Origin: an uncultured Phascolarctobacterium sp.
Lineage (GTDB): Bacteria > Bacillota > Negativicutes > Acidaminococcales > Acidaminococcaceae
Direction: 5' to 3'
Assembly: GCA_900757795.1 (NCBI GenBank)
Contig: CAAEPE010000037.1
Span: 1-64,000, forward strand
DNA: 64,000 bases
In this document: positions 8,372 through 16,395 of the stretch, piece after piece
Numbering within the stretch: the first letter of the stretch is position 1
How the letters are laid out: the number at the start of each line of letters is the position of its first letter
Notes under the pieces: model-generated
The model's input: only the letters and a program-made list of their open reading frames with translations
What the model was told of the DNA's origin: nothing
Database searches by the model: none
Translations under genes and position numbers: made by a program

Positions 8372-8497
8372 TTATTCCATACCTCCTTCATCATTACCAC
8401 CCATAATCTTGTTGAGCAGTACTACAGCACCAATCATAACAAGAGCAATTGCTGCAGTGAATGCGTAAGAAAATAACGCATAAAGTTCAACGCTCAT
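8372..8497 (-). CDS. OadG-related small membrane subunit (41 residues)
   Basis: This short gene begins MSVELYALFSYAFTAAIALV, has a single hydrophobic segment (about residues 8-29) and ends with an acidic tail (NDEGGME). Its start at 8497 has an AAAGGAG ribosome-binding site with 8-nt spacing. The stop lies 2 nt before the madB ATG, and the madB ribosome-binding site is inside its last codons, so the two are translationally coupled. Size and topology resemble the small OadG-related subunits that accompany OadB-type pumps in Negativicutes. A role in assembling or stabilising MadB is inference. Confidence 0.75.
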   Translation of the reverse strand: MSVELYALFSYAFTAAIALVMIGAVVLLNKIMGGNDEGGME

Positions 8498-8590
8498 AAT
8501 TAGATCTCCTTTCATTTTCTTCATTTATGAAGACTCTTTATTTTTATTTAAGCGGATATTGTTATTCACATCGGTTTCCGGACACCAGTG

Positions 8591-8630
8591 TAAATAAAAA
8601 TATCCTTTTCTGCGTTGACAGAAAAGGATA
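8591..8630 (-). terminator. Leader terminator 2, expression platform downstream of the cobalamin riboswitch
   Basis: A perfect 12-bp hairpin (TATCCTTTTCTG / CAGAAAAGGATA, 6-nt loop) is followed on the minus strand by TTTTTATTT. It lies 64 nt after the B12 aptamer and about 95 nt before the first start codon, so it is the likely OFF structure of the switch. The stretch between aptamer and hairpin contains a GAG/UAG cluster at about 8656-8680 and GTATAC repeats that could take part in an alternative fold. Confidence 0.85.
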
Positions 8631-8693
8631 CAAGTATACTTACACATAGGCAAACTACTCGTATACACTCCGTCTCTCGCAGAAATATATAAC

Positions 8694-8817
8694 TTAACTA
8701 AGGCTGCGATCTGACTTAATCCCCTCAAACATATTTAAGAAATTTCACAGTGGCGTGACCGTAGCAGATTTACACTGCTTTCTCTAATTTACCCTATATA
8801 ATAGGCACCTTAGCTAA
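8694..8817 (-). ncRNA. Cobalamin (B12) riboswitch
   Basis: The minus-strand sequence shows the order of conserved B12-aptamer elements: GGTGCC just inside helix P1, then GCAGTGTAAATCTGC, CGGTCACGCCACTGTGA (the core GCCACTG element), and AAGTCAGATCGCAGCC at the 3' end. The outer helix P1 closes the element: TTAGCTAAGG pairs with CCTTAGTTAA with one G-U. It is followed by terminator 8591-8630. B12 riboswitches normally turn genes off when adenosylcobalamin is plentiful. Here the controlled genes are the sodium-pumping malonate decarboxylase, which does not itself use B12. Confidence 0.9.
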
Positions 8818-8874
8818 TTTTTAATTGTTGTTCTCATAGAAAACAAGAACACTCTCGTACAAATATTGCATATC

Positions 8875-8920
8875 TTAAAAAACAAAAAAGACTGACAGAA
8901 TAAATCATATTCTCTCAGTC
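8875..8920 (-). terminator. Leader terminator 1, near the 5' end of the mad transcript
   Basis: On the minus strand GACTGAGAGAAT pairs with ATTCTGTCAGTC (one G-G mismatch, 7-nt loop) and is followed by TTTTTTGTTTTTT. It would stop transcription about 65-110 nt after the start, before the riboswitch is made. Its 5' arm and the bases just upstream are rich in GAG triplets (TTTGAGAGACTGAGAGAAT), the same feature seen at the hutP-madA terminator. HutP control is inference. Confidence 0.75.
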
Positions 8921-8991
8921 TCTCAAATTTTAATATGCAATTTATAGAACTTATTGTAATTTCAATATGCTCAAATTCTCTCGATACCTGT

Positions 8992-9020
8992 ATTGTATAT
9001 TACGCTTTTATTTTTGTCAA
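8992..9020 (-). promoter_or_regulatory. Sigma-A-type promoter of the mad operon
   Basis: TTGACA (minus strand, 9020-9015) and TACAAT (8997-8992) are separated by exactly 17 bp. Transcription would start near 8985, giving a leader of about 490 nt ahead of the 41-residue subunit gene. The first transcribed bases contain ATCGAGAGAATTTGAGC, another GAG-rich patch. Confidence 0.8.
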
Positions 9021-9222
9021 TAGCTTTTTTGAAAAAATTTTTCACGGTTTTGTCGCATATTTGAGGAGTAAATTAAAGTGCTTTTTATTACTTTAATTAA
9101 ACTAACTACTCTCTTCTTTTCCCTTTACCTCACCGCTGATAAGTAGTATGATAAAGCTATCTGAATATATTCATTTGCTAAATTTTTCTCATTTAGATAT
9201 TGTTAGTTTGGAGGATAAAATT

Positions 9223-10656
9223 ATGCTTACTTATAGCTTTGCCGATCTGCAAGGCGAAAGCATGTATACGCATCTTTATAAATGTATTAAAAAGGATATT
9301 GCAGCAGGTACCTTAAAGGCCAAGGAAAAGCTGCCGTCTAAACGCACCTTAGCCAAAAATTTAGGTATCAGCCTGATTACCGTAGAGAATGCTTACGCGC
9401 AGCTTTTAGTGGAAGGTTATATTTATTCCGAGCCTAAGCGCGGCTATTATGTTGCTCAGTTACAGCCGCAAAATTTTTCCGCTGTTAAAGCTGCGCGTCA
9501 GCCGTCTTATCAGCAGCAAAAGCAACAATACAAGCCGATTTCTAAGCCGGTTGCCTTTAGCTTTGCCACCGGCAGCGTTCCCAGCGATACCTTTCCTTAT
9601 AATATCTGGGCCAGACTGCTGCGCAACACGCTGACCAGCGCTGACGAACACGCTCTTATCAGCGACACTGCCGTCGGCGGCGTGCTGCCGCTGCGGCAGG
9701 CGTTGGCCAAACATCTTTATCAATTCCGCGGACTTTCCGTTCTGCCGGAACAAATTATTATCGGCTCCGGTACGCAGACTCTTTATAATTTAATTGTGCA
9801 ACTGCTAGGACGTAAATATATTTATGCTTTGGAAGACCCTGGTTACCCGCAGCTGGCAGCTATTTATCGTACCAATGACGTTTGCTGCCGTTATCTTCCC
9901 ATGGATAAGCAAGGTATTTGCGCTGACGTTTTAGAAAGCAGCGACGCAGATATTTTGCATATTACACCCTCGCACCAATTTCCCACAGGTATTACTATGC
10001 CTATCAGCCGCCGTTACGAGCTGCTGCACTGGGCAAGTAAAAAAAGCAGCCGTTACATCATTGAAGATGATTACGACTGCGAATTCCGTCTTTTCGGCAA
10101 GCCTATTCCACCGCTGCAAAGTATTGATGATGAAGAAAAAGTTATTTACATTAACACCTTTTCTAAAACTTTGGCGCCTACCTTCCGCATCAGCTACATG
10201 CTGCTGCCACTGCATTTGTCCGCGCTTTTTTACGAAAAGCTAGGTTTTTACTCCTGCACCGTTTCTAATTTTGAGCAGTTTACTTTAGCAAAATTTATTG
10301 AGGACGGTTATTTTGAGCGTCATATCAACCGCATGCGCACCTATTACCGCAGTAAACGCGACGAGCTTGTGCGTTATTTGGCAAATTGTCAAGCGGCTTC
10401 TGCTCTCAAAGTGGAGGGCAAGGACAGCGGTCTGCACTTTTTATTACATTTAGCCACCGACGCCAGCGACAGTACACTGCGTCAAACAGCCTTGGAGCAC
10501 GGCTTAGAAATCAAATTTCTATCCGATTATTATCATAGCAAACGCGACGACAACAGCCACACGCTGCTGATGAATTACGCCGGTATTGAAAGCGAGCGGC
10601 TTTATCCGGCTTTAGATAAGCTTTTCGCTGCTTTGCTGCCTTATTTAAAAATCTAA
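9223..10656 (+). CDS. MocR-type transcriptional regulator (GntR HTH fused to aminotransferase-like domain)
   Basis: This 477-residue regulator has an N-terminal GntR winged helix (about residues 10-80: KEKLPSKRTLAKNLGIS, then TVENAYAQLLVEGYI) and a C-terminal fold-type I aminotransferase-like domain. The PLP lysine is visible in FSKTLAP (Lys315). An upstream in-frame ATG at 9148 exists, but ATG 9223 has a TTGGAGG ribosome-binding site and matches the family N-terminus. It is divergent from the mad operon, with about 200 bp between the two transcripts, so it could regulate that operon or itself. Family members sense PLP or amine ligands; its own ligand is unknown. Confidence 0.88.
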   Translation: MLTYSFADLQGESMYTHLYKCIKKDIAAGTLKAKEKLPSKRTLAKNLGISLITVENAYAQLLVEGYIYSEPKRGYYVAQLQPQNFSAVKAARQPSYQQQKQQYKPISKPVAFSFATGSVPSDTFPYNIWARLLRNTLTSADEHALISDTAVGGVLPLRQALAKHLYQFRGLSVLPEQIIIGSGTQTLYNLIVQLLGRKYIYALEDPGYPQLAAIYRTNDVCCRYLPMDKQGICADVLESSDADILHITPSHQFPTGITMPISRRYELLHWASKKSSRYIIEDDYDCEFRLFGKPIPPLQSIDDEEKVIYINTFSKTLAPTFRISYMLLPLHLSALFYEKLGFYSCTVSNFEQFTLAKFIEDGYFERHINRMRTYYRSKRDELVRYLANCQAASALKVEGKDSGLHFLLHLATDASDSTLRQTALEHGLEIKFLSDYYHSKRDDNSHTLLMNYAGIESERLYPALDKLFAALLPYLKI

Positions 10657-10733
10657 GCGTGATACTTGTCAAACATATTAACGCGCATGAAAATTTCAGC
10701 ATCTAAATTCGCAGCGCCAAACTTTTCTCTGCT

Positions 10734-11369
10734 TTATTTCACCGGCACTTCGGCATATTCACTGCCTTCCAATTCCAGTTCTACGGGCATATTCAAATGC
10801 TCCGTCAACCAAGCTTCGGCCTCAGCCTTTTGGCTATCCTGCATTTGTAAAATTATCTTCGCCCGCAGATTATATTCCACATCGGCAATTTCAAAAAGCT
10901 CCTGCTGATACAAGATATTTAAAATACGCCCCACACTATTAACATCATATAAGAAGCTAAACCGGCTCATCAAAATTCTTTCTGCCAAGCCGCATTCCTT
11001 GATAGCTCCTGCCACGCTGCCGCTATAAGCGCGCACCAAACCTCCTGCGCCCAGCTTAATGCCGCCAAAATAGCGCGTTACTACCACCGCTGTACCTACC
11101 AGTTGATTTTTCCGCAGTACCTCCAGCATAGGTATGCCTGCTGTTCCGCTAGGCTCGCCGTCGTCACTGGAACGTTGCGCCAAATCGTCTACAATATAAG
11201 CAGAGCAATTATGAGTAGCGTCCCAAAATTCTTTTTTTATCGCTTTAATAAAATCCTGCGCTTCCGCTTCGTTAGCAACCTTTTTCAGTGTGCAGATAAA
11301 CCGTGATTTTTCTATAATAATTTCTTTCCTATAATCCCTGCTGATAGTATACAACGAGCGTCCCTCCAT
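10734..11369 (-). CDS. YigZ/IMPACT family protein
   Basis: This 211-residue protein of the UPF0029/IMPACT family shows EKSRFICTLKKV near residue 18, AYIVDD, then SSDDGEPSGTAGIPML and VVVTRYFGGIKLGAGGLVRAY, which is the family signature. A C-terminal DUF1949-like ferredoxin-fold segment follows. Bacterial members are proposed to act in translation or stress control, but the molecular role is not settled. The longer open frame to 11405 is unlikely to be used because a TATAAT promoter element lies inside it; ATG 11369 is the chosen start although its ribosome-binding site is weak. Confidence 0.85.
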   Translation of the reverse strand: MEGRSLYTISRDYRKEIIIEKSRFICTLKKVANEAEAQDFIKAIKKEFWDATHNCSAYIVDDLAQRSSDDGEPSGTAGIPMLEVLRKNQLVGTAVVVTRYFGGIKLGAGGLVRAYSGSVAGAIKECGLAERILMSRFSFLYDVNSVGRILNILYQQELFEIADVEYNLRAKIILQMQDSQKAEAEAWLTEHLNMPVELELEGSEYAEVPVK

Positions 11370-11472
11370 CAAATTTTCTGCTGTTTTATAACTATTATAA
11401 CACATTTCATCCGCTATATAAAAAGCTTGGCAGGTTTTGCCGCAATCTCTTTATTTATCGGCACTTCTTTGC

Positions 11473-11548
11473 TATAATAAGGGCACTTATTAGAAAGGAA
11501 AAACGCGCTGCCTGGCGCGGTTTTTTCCAAAGGGGAAATTCCCCCGCA
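11473..11548 (+). promoter_or_regulatory. Promoter -10 and attenuator-like leader of the BASS transporter gene
   Basis: TATAAT at 11473-11478 has no convincing -35. It is followed about 20 nt later by a compact hairpin CGCGC-TGCCTG-GCGCG flanked by AAAA and TTTTTT (11499-11526), which has the form of an intrinsic terminator only about 15 nt after the expected start site. A second small hairpin, GGGGAAATTCCCC, lies at 11532-11545 before the ribosome-binding site GGGAAAGAGG. The arrangement suggests conditional read-through, but no known riboswitch was recognised. Confidence 0.45.
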
Positions 11549-11578
11549 ATTATTTTTTAAGGGAAAGAGGTTATTTTT

Positions 11579-12559
11579 ATGAAACAGATTTGTGCAATGA
11601 TCGGTAAATTCTTTGGTGTTATCGCCATTATCTTTCTGATCCTAGGTATGACCATGCCGCAAAATTTTTTGTGGGTATTGGGAAAGGTTGGCGGCATCAG
11701 CGTGCTTAGCTGTCTCTTAGGTATCGTTATGTTTGGTATGGGCACCACCTTGGATTTAAAGGATTTTGCTTTAGTTCTTAAACGTCCTGTAGATGTGCTT
11801 ATTGGCGCCTGCGCGCAATTTTTAATTATGCCCGGCTTAGCCTATATTTTAGCTACTGCTTTTGGTCTCGACCCTGCCCTGACCGCAGGCGTTGTGCTCG
11901 TTGGTACCTGCCCAGGCGGCACCTCCTCCAACGTAATCACCTTTATGTCCAAGGGTGACGTTGCACTTTCCGTAACCATGACCAGCGTTTCTACTGTGTT
12001 ATCTCCTATTTTAACGCCGTTTATTACTTACATGATTATTGGTCAAAAAATTGCCTTCGACCCGATTGGCATGTTTTTCTCCATCGTACAAATTGTTATT
12101 CTGCCCATTTGCTTAGGCTTGGCAGTTAAAGCCTTCCTGCCGCGCTTGGCAGCCACCGCTACCGATTATCTGCCCGCCATTTCCAGTATTGCCATTTCTT
12201 TAATCATCGCCGGTGTTATCGGCGCCAGCCGCGATTTGATTTTGAAAACCTCCGGTCTGATTATGCTGGTCGTTGTGCTGCACAACTGCTGCGGCTACGC
12301 TTTAGGCTTCGGTTTGGCCCGCCTCTGCGGTATGAGCTGGAAAAAAGCTATCGCTCTTTCTGTTGAAGTTGGTATGCAAAACTCCGGTTTGGCAACCGGC
12401 TTAGCCAAAGCACATTTTGCTGCTATGCCTGCCGCTACCGTTCCCGGTGCTGTATTCTCTGCTTGGCACAATATTTCCGGCGCTGTCTTGGCTTGGCTGT
12501 TCCAAAACTATTTGAATCCTAAATTTGATCCGGACTATAACAAGGAAGCCAACGCTTAA
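11579..12559 (+). CDS. Bile acid:sodium symporter (BASS) family transporter
   Basis: This 326-residue membrane protein has about ten hydrophobic segments and the BASS motifs: FGMGTTLDLKDF near residue 56, VGTCPGGTSSNVITFMSKGD near residue 110, and EVGMQNSGLATGLA near residue 262 (the conserved ExGxQNxxLA sodium-site region). Bacterial relatives import organic acids such as pantothenate or keto acids with Na+; the substrate here cannot be read. In a sodium-exporting anaerobe such a symporter would use the gradient made by decarboxylases. The gene stands alone and ends in a clear terminator. Confidence 0.85.
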   Translation: MKQICAMIGKFFGVIAIIFLILGMTMPQNFLWVLGKVGGISVLSCLLGIVMFGMGTTLDLKDFALVLKRPVDVLIGACAQFLIMPGLAYILATAFGLDPALTAGVVLVGTCPGGTSSNVITFMSKGDVALSVTMTSVSTVLSPILTPFITYMIIGQKIAFDPIGMFFSIVQIVILPICLGLAVKAFLPRLAATATDYLPAISSIAISLIIAGVIGASRDLILKTSGLIMLVVVLHNCCGYALGFGLARLCGMSWKKAIALSVEVGMQNSGLATGLAKAHFAAMPAATVPGAVFSAWHNISGAVLAWLFQNYLNPKFDPDYNKEANA

Positions 12560-12578
12560 TTAACAAGCTAAAAAATTT

Positions 12579-12610
12579 AAGGCAGTTCACTTCGGTGAGC
12601 TGCCTTTTTT
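12579..12610 (+). terminator. Terminator after the BASS transporter gene
   Basis: GGCAGTTCAC, a TTCG tetraloop and GTGAGCTGCC form a 10-bp stem with one mismatch, followed by TTTTTT, 20 nt after the stop codon. Confidence 0.9.
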
Positions 12611-12623
12611 ATGCGCTGATTAT

Positions 12624-12772
12624 GTTATAATGTGAATACTTAGCGATTGCGGAGCCGTAGGCGAACGCAGAGCTTAGTAGAACATATACCCTTGCGGTAT
12701 AATGTAAATGCTTGGCGATTGTCAAACCGCAAACGCAGCGCTTAGCGAAGCATTTCTCCTTGTGGTATAATA
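12624..12772 (+). repeat. Two tandem ~70-bp repeats, each starting with TATAATGT, upstream of the ClC gene
   Basis: Unit A (12624-12696) and unit B (12697-12765) align along their length. Shared blocks include TATAATGT, CTTNGCGATTG, AACGCAG, GCTTAG and CTTGNGG. A third TATAAT opens just after unit B. Within unit B, AAATGCTT and AAGCATTT form inverted arms. The repeat multiplies a -10-like element three times at 69-72 bp intervals ahead of the ClC gene. Whether these are alternative promoters or a decayed mobile repeat is unknown. Confidence 0.6.
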
Positions 12773-12800
12773 TATGAAAAAAAGTTTTGGAGCGAAGAAA

Positions 12801-14366
12801 ATGAACGACAGAAAACAAATCATGGGAACATATAAATCTATCAGCGACTGGCACAATTTTCGTCTGCGCCTCTTTTTAGAGGGCATTTTAACAGGCATTT
12901 TTGCCGGTTTAGTCATCAGCCTTTTTCGCTGGGGACTGACGGAAGCGGAAAACTGGCGCGGGCAGCTTTATCACGAGCTGGCTCTGCGCGATTGGAGCAG
13001 CTCTGCCTATTGGTTTGCCGCTCTGCTCTTGATTGCCGCCGTGCTCTACAAACTTACACGTTACGAGCCTATGGCCGCAGGCAGCGGTATCCCTCAAGTT
13101 AAAGGCGCGCTGTTAGGTTTAATTAAAATGCGCTGGTTTCACATTATGTGGGTGAAGCTTACGGCGGGAATTTTAGGTATCGGCGCCGGTCTTTCTTTAG
13201 GCCGTGAGGGCCCGTCCATTCAATTAGGCGCCGTATCCGCCCAAGGCATCAGCCGCCTTTTAGGACGCACCCGCATGGAAGAACGCTACCTTATGACCAG
13301 CGGCGCCAGCGCCGGTTTAGCCGCTGCGTTTAATGCGCCGTTGGCAGGCGTTATTTTCGCTTTGGAAGAGCTGCACCGCAATTTTTCCATTATGGTACTG
13401 CTGCCCTCCATGGCAGCAGCCATGACTGCCACGGTAATTTCCCGTGCGCTTTTTGGCAGAGACACGGTTTTTGATATTCCCGATTTGCAATTACTGCCGC
13501 TAAATTATTATGGCATTGTTATTCTCGTCGCTTTAGTCGCCGGTCTTGCCGGTGTAATTTTCAACAAAGGTCTGCTGAATATCGGCCGCTTTTACGGCTT
13601 GCCGATTTTTAAAACGCAGCTGCACAAAATCGTCTTCGCTTTGATGACTGCCGGTGTGCTGGGCTTTTATCTGCCGGAGGTATTGGGCGGCGGCAATAAT
13701 CTTATCAACCACGTCGCCAAAACGCCCGTTTCCTTGCAGCTTTTACTGCTCTTTTTAGCCGGCAAGCTGCTGTTTACGCTGATCAGCTACGGCTGCGGCG
13801 TTCCCGGCGGCTTCTTTCTGCCCATGCTGGTTATCGGCGCTTTAAGCGGCAGTATCTGCGCCAACGTACTTATCAGTCTGCAAATTATTGAGCCAATTTA
13901 TGCGGCCAATATCGTTGTTATCGCTATGGCGGCGCTCTTTTCTTCCTCCGTGCGCGCGCCTATTACCGGCACAGTGCTGATTATGGAAATGACTGCTTCC
14001 TATCAGCAGCTGCTTTCTCTTGCCATTGCTGCCATGGTCGCTTTTGTTATCGCCGAGCTGTGCCGCTCCAAACCGATTTACGAGGAGCTTTTAAACCGTA
14101 TGCTGCAAAAGGATAAGCCTGCACCGGCAGCCTTGGAACAGCGCAACGTAGTGGAAATCGCCATTTGCAGCGGCAGCTCCATTGCCAATAAATTTATTAA
14201 GGATATCAAGTGGCCGCACAATACTCTTTTGGTAGATGTTAAGCGCGGTGAAGAACAGTTAATTCCCACCGGCGATACCCGTCTGATGGCCGGAGATTTT
14301 ATTTATGTGCTTACAGAAAACGAATATATTGAAGAACTGCAAGCCATGGCTGCGGGCGAAAAATAA
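12801..14366 (+). CDS. ClC-family chloride/proton antiporter with C-terminal RCK_C (TrkA-C) domain
   Basis: This 521-residue protein has the ClC membrane core and a C-terminal TrkA-C domain (about the last 80 residues) that may bind a regulatory ligand. Visible selectivity-filter motifs are GSGIPQVKG, GREGPSIQLG (with the gating glutamate) and GVPGGFFLPML. The gating glutamate favours an H+/Cl- exchanger over a channel. ATG 12801 has GGAG at good spacing; the in-frame ATG at 12774 has none. Such exchangers help acid resistance or anion homeostasis in gut anaerobes (family knowledge, not shown here). Confidence 0.9.
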   Translation: MNDRKQIMGTYKSISDWHNFRLRLFLEGILTGIFAGLVISLFRWGLTEAENWRGQLYHELALRDWSSSAYWFAALLLIAAVLYKLTRYEPMAAGSGIPQVKGALLGLIKMRWFHIMWVKLTAGILGIGAGLSLGREGPSIQLGAVSAQGISRLLGRTRMEERYLMTSGASAGLAAAFNAPLAGVIFALEELHRNFSIMVLLPSMAAAMTATVISRALFGRDTVFDIPDLQLLPLNYYGIVILVALVAGLAGVIFNKGLLNIGRFYGLPIFKTQLHKIVFALMTAGVLGFYLPEVLGGGNNLINHVAKTPVSLQLLLLFLAGKLLFTLISYGCGVPGGFFLPMLVIGALSGSICANVLISLQIIEPIYAANIVVIAMAALFSSSVRAPITGTVLIMEMTASYQQLLSLAIAAMVAFVIAELCRSKPIYEELLNRMLQKDKPAPAALEQRNVVEIAICSGSSIANKFIKDIKWPHNTLLVDVKRGEEQLIPTGDTRLMAGDFIYVLTENEYIEELQAMAAGEK

Positions 14367-14383
14367 ACTGCTTGGTAAATTTT

Positions 14384-15586
14384 TTACTGCGCCAGCTTAG
14401 CTGCTACGGCGGCTAATTTTGCTTCCCAATCGGCACAGAAATCGCTGCCGCCTTGAGCGCAATCACTCTTACCGCCGCCGCGTCCGCCAAAGGCTTTATT
14501 CAATTCCTGCATTACGGCGCGGCAATCTACGTTAGTATTGACGCCAGCTACGGCAGCATAACTGATACGTTCAGGCTTAGCTGCTACTAAAATTCCTAAA
14601 ACATTTTCGTTAACTGTAACTTTGGGAATGAACGTCTTAATATCCTTGGCATCAAAGCCGTCCAAGGGCCACGCCAAAATTTTTACGCCGTCACTATTTA
14701 CCGGTGCAATATTTAAAAGCTCCGTCAGATTTTTTTCATTCATAGCCAGCAGCTTATTTTTTACAGCGTCCAGCTGAGACTGCATATCTTCTTTAAGCTT
14801 AGTAATATGCTCCGGTACCAGCTCCGGCTTAGTAGAAAGATTTGCCGCCACACTCAGCAACACGCTGTTCTTTTTATCTGCATCGAGAAGCGCTCTGCGG
14901 CCGCAGAGAAATTCTACGCGGCAGCCGTTTTTATGCTTTTCGTGACGAATAATTTTCACGCTGCCAATCATACCCGTATAAGGAGGATGGGTGCCGCAGC
15001 AAGTGCAGACGTCGGCGTTTTCCACGCTGACAATACGCAAAAGTCCTGTCAATTTACTGTTGAATTTGCGCATTTTATCTTTCAACTTTACTGCTTCTGT
15101 GCTATCCATATAATTGATGGTTACAGGACGGTTTTCCCAAATAATTTCGTTGGTGAACAGCTCCGCCTGCAAAAGCTCCGCTTCCGTCAATTCTTTATCC
15201 AAATCAATAAAAACGCTGTCCTCGTTCATGTGGAAGCCTATATTATTAGCTTCAAAAAGCTTCCAGCAGGCGAAAGACAAAATATGCTCGCCTAAATGCT
15301 GCTGCATTCTGTCCAAACGCAACGGCCAATCCAAAACCGCTTTGACGGCAGTTCCCTCCGCCAGCGGCGCGCTGCACTCATGATAAATATGACCTTCTTT
15401 TTCCGACACATGCTCTACTATAACAGCATTAAGCTTACCGCGGTCGCTGAGCTGCCCGCCGCCTTCGGGAAAGAATACTGTTTGATCTAATTCTACTAAA
15501 AATTTACCATTCTTTTCGGTACAAGCAGTTACAACTGCTTCACATTCTTTGAGCAAAGAGTTATTTTCAAAAAGCTTTACTGTCAT
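14384..15586 (-). CDS. AlaX-L type alanyl-tRNA editing protein with DHHA1 domain
   Basis: This 400-residue free-standing editing enzyme resembles the second half of AlaRS and hydrolyses mischarged Ser- or Gly-tRNA(Ala). Zinc motifs are visible: HLGEH near residue 97 (HxxxH) and CGTHPP near residue 200 (CxxxH). FFPEGGGQLSDRG near residue 37 matches the editing-domain N-terminus. The C-terminal DHHA1 region ends with GGRGGGKSDCAQGGS. The frame also has a GTG one codon upstream, but ATG 15586 sits 7 nt from GGAGG and is preferred. It converges with the ClC gene, and only 17 nt separate the two. Confidence 0.9.
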   Translation of the reverse strand: MTVKLFENNSLLKECEAVVTACTEKNGKFLVELDQTVFFPEGGGQLSDRGKLNAVIVEHVSEKEGHIYHECSAPLAEGTAVKAVLDWPLRLDRMQQHLGEHILSFACWKLFEANNIGFHMNEDSVFIDLDKELTEAELLQAELFTNEIIWENRPVTINYMDSTEAVKLKDKMRKFNSKLTGLLRIVSVENADVCTCCGTHPPYTGMIGSVKIIRHEKHKNGCRVEFLCGRRALLDADKKNSVLLSVAANLSTKPELVPEHITKLKEDMQSQLDAVKNKLLAMNEKNLTELLNIAPVNSDGVKILAWPLDGFDAKDIKTFIPKVTVNENVLGILVAAKPERISYAAVAGVNTNVDCRAVMQELNKAFGGRGGGKSDCAQGGSDFCADWEAKLAAVAAKLAQ

Positions 15587-15719
15587 CACAAATCCTCCTC
15601 ACAAAATAAATATCACTAAATAAACCTTTGAAGATATTTTACCACCTCTTAAAAAAATATGGTATAATCAAGATGTATTTTGCAAAAATATCAAAAATCC
15701 CTAAAACAAGGAGTTATAA

Positions 15720-16379
15720 ATGTACCAAAATTTACTTTTTGATTTAGACGGCACCTTAACCAATTCTGCCGAAGGCATTACCAAATGTGTGCAGCACGCT
15801 CTGCACGAAATGGGTATTGACGAGCCTGATTTGAAAAAACTGGAAGTTTTTATCGGCCCGCCCCTGCGCGCCAGCTACATTAAATATTTTGGCTTTACGC
15901 CCGAACAAGCGGAGCGCGGTTTGGAGCTGTACCGCGAACGTTACACCAATATCGGCATTTGGGAAAATAAAGTTTATCCCGGCATGATGGAGCTGTTAGG
16001 CTTATTGAAGCTTGCAGGCTTTAGACTGGGAATGTGCACCGCCAAGCCGGAGGTTTTTGCTCTGCGCATTGCCGACCATTTTGGCTTTAATGATTTTTTA
16101 GAAGCCGTTACAGGCTGTTCCTTAGACGGCAAAACCGATAATAAAGCGCTGGTCGTTGCCGAATCTCTGCGCAAATGGCATATTGATACGCCGGAGAAAA
16201 AAGCCAACGTGGCGCTTATCGGCGACCGCCGCGAAGATGTTTTGGCAGCCCACGCCAACGGTATTGCCTGCATCGGCGTAGGCTTTGGTTTCGCCGCTCC
16301 CGGAGAATTGGCAGAAGCAGGCGCAGACCATTATGCCGCTACTATGGCAGACCTTAAAGAATTGCTTTTGCACAAATAA
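15720..16379 (+). CDS. HAD-superfamily hydrolase, phosphoglycolate phosphatase-like
   Basis: This 219-residue haloacid dehalogenase-type phosphatase has motif I DLDGTLTNS (residues 7-15, nucleophile Asp7 and Asp9), a helical cap, motif II CTAKP near residue 102, and motif IV GDRREDVLAAHANG near residue 169. It resembles Gph/PpaX enzymes, but the natural substrate cannot be told. It has a TATAAT promoter element at 15662-15667 and an AAGGAG ribosome-binding site, and is followed after 16 nt by a metallophosphoesterase gene, probably co-transcribed. Confidence 0.85.
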   Translation: MYQNLLFDLDGTLTNSAEGITKCVQHALHEMGIDEPDLKKLEVFIGPPLRASYIKYFGFTPEQAERGLELYRERYTNIGIWENKVYPGMMELLGLLKLAGFRLGMCTAKPEVFALRIADHFGFNDFLEAVTGCSLDGKTDNKALVVAESLRKWHIDTPEKKANVALIGDRREDVLAAHANGIACIGVGFGFAAPGELAEAGADHYAATMADLKELLLHK

Positions 16380-16395
16380 AACAAACGAGGTTTTT

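Noticed and set aside
8525..8728. 67-codon open frame in the mad leader
   Set aside because: It overlaps the riboswitch 3' end and terminator 2; the bases are explained by RNA structure and there is no ribosome-binding site.
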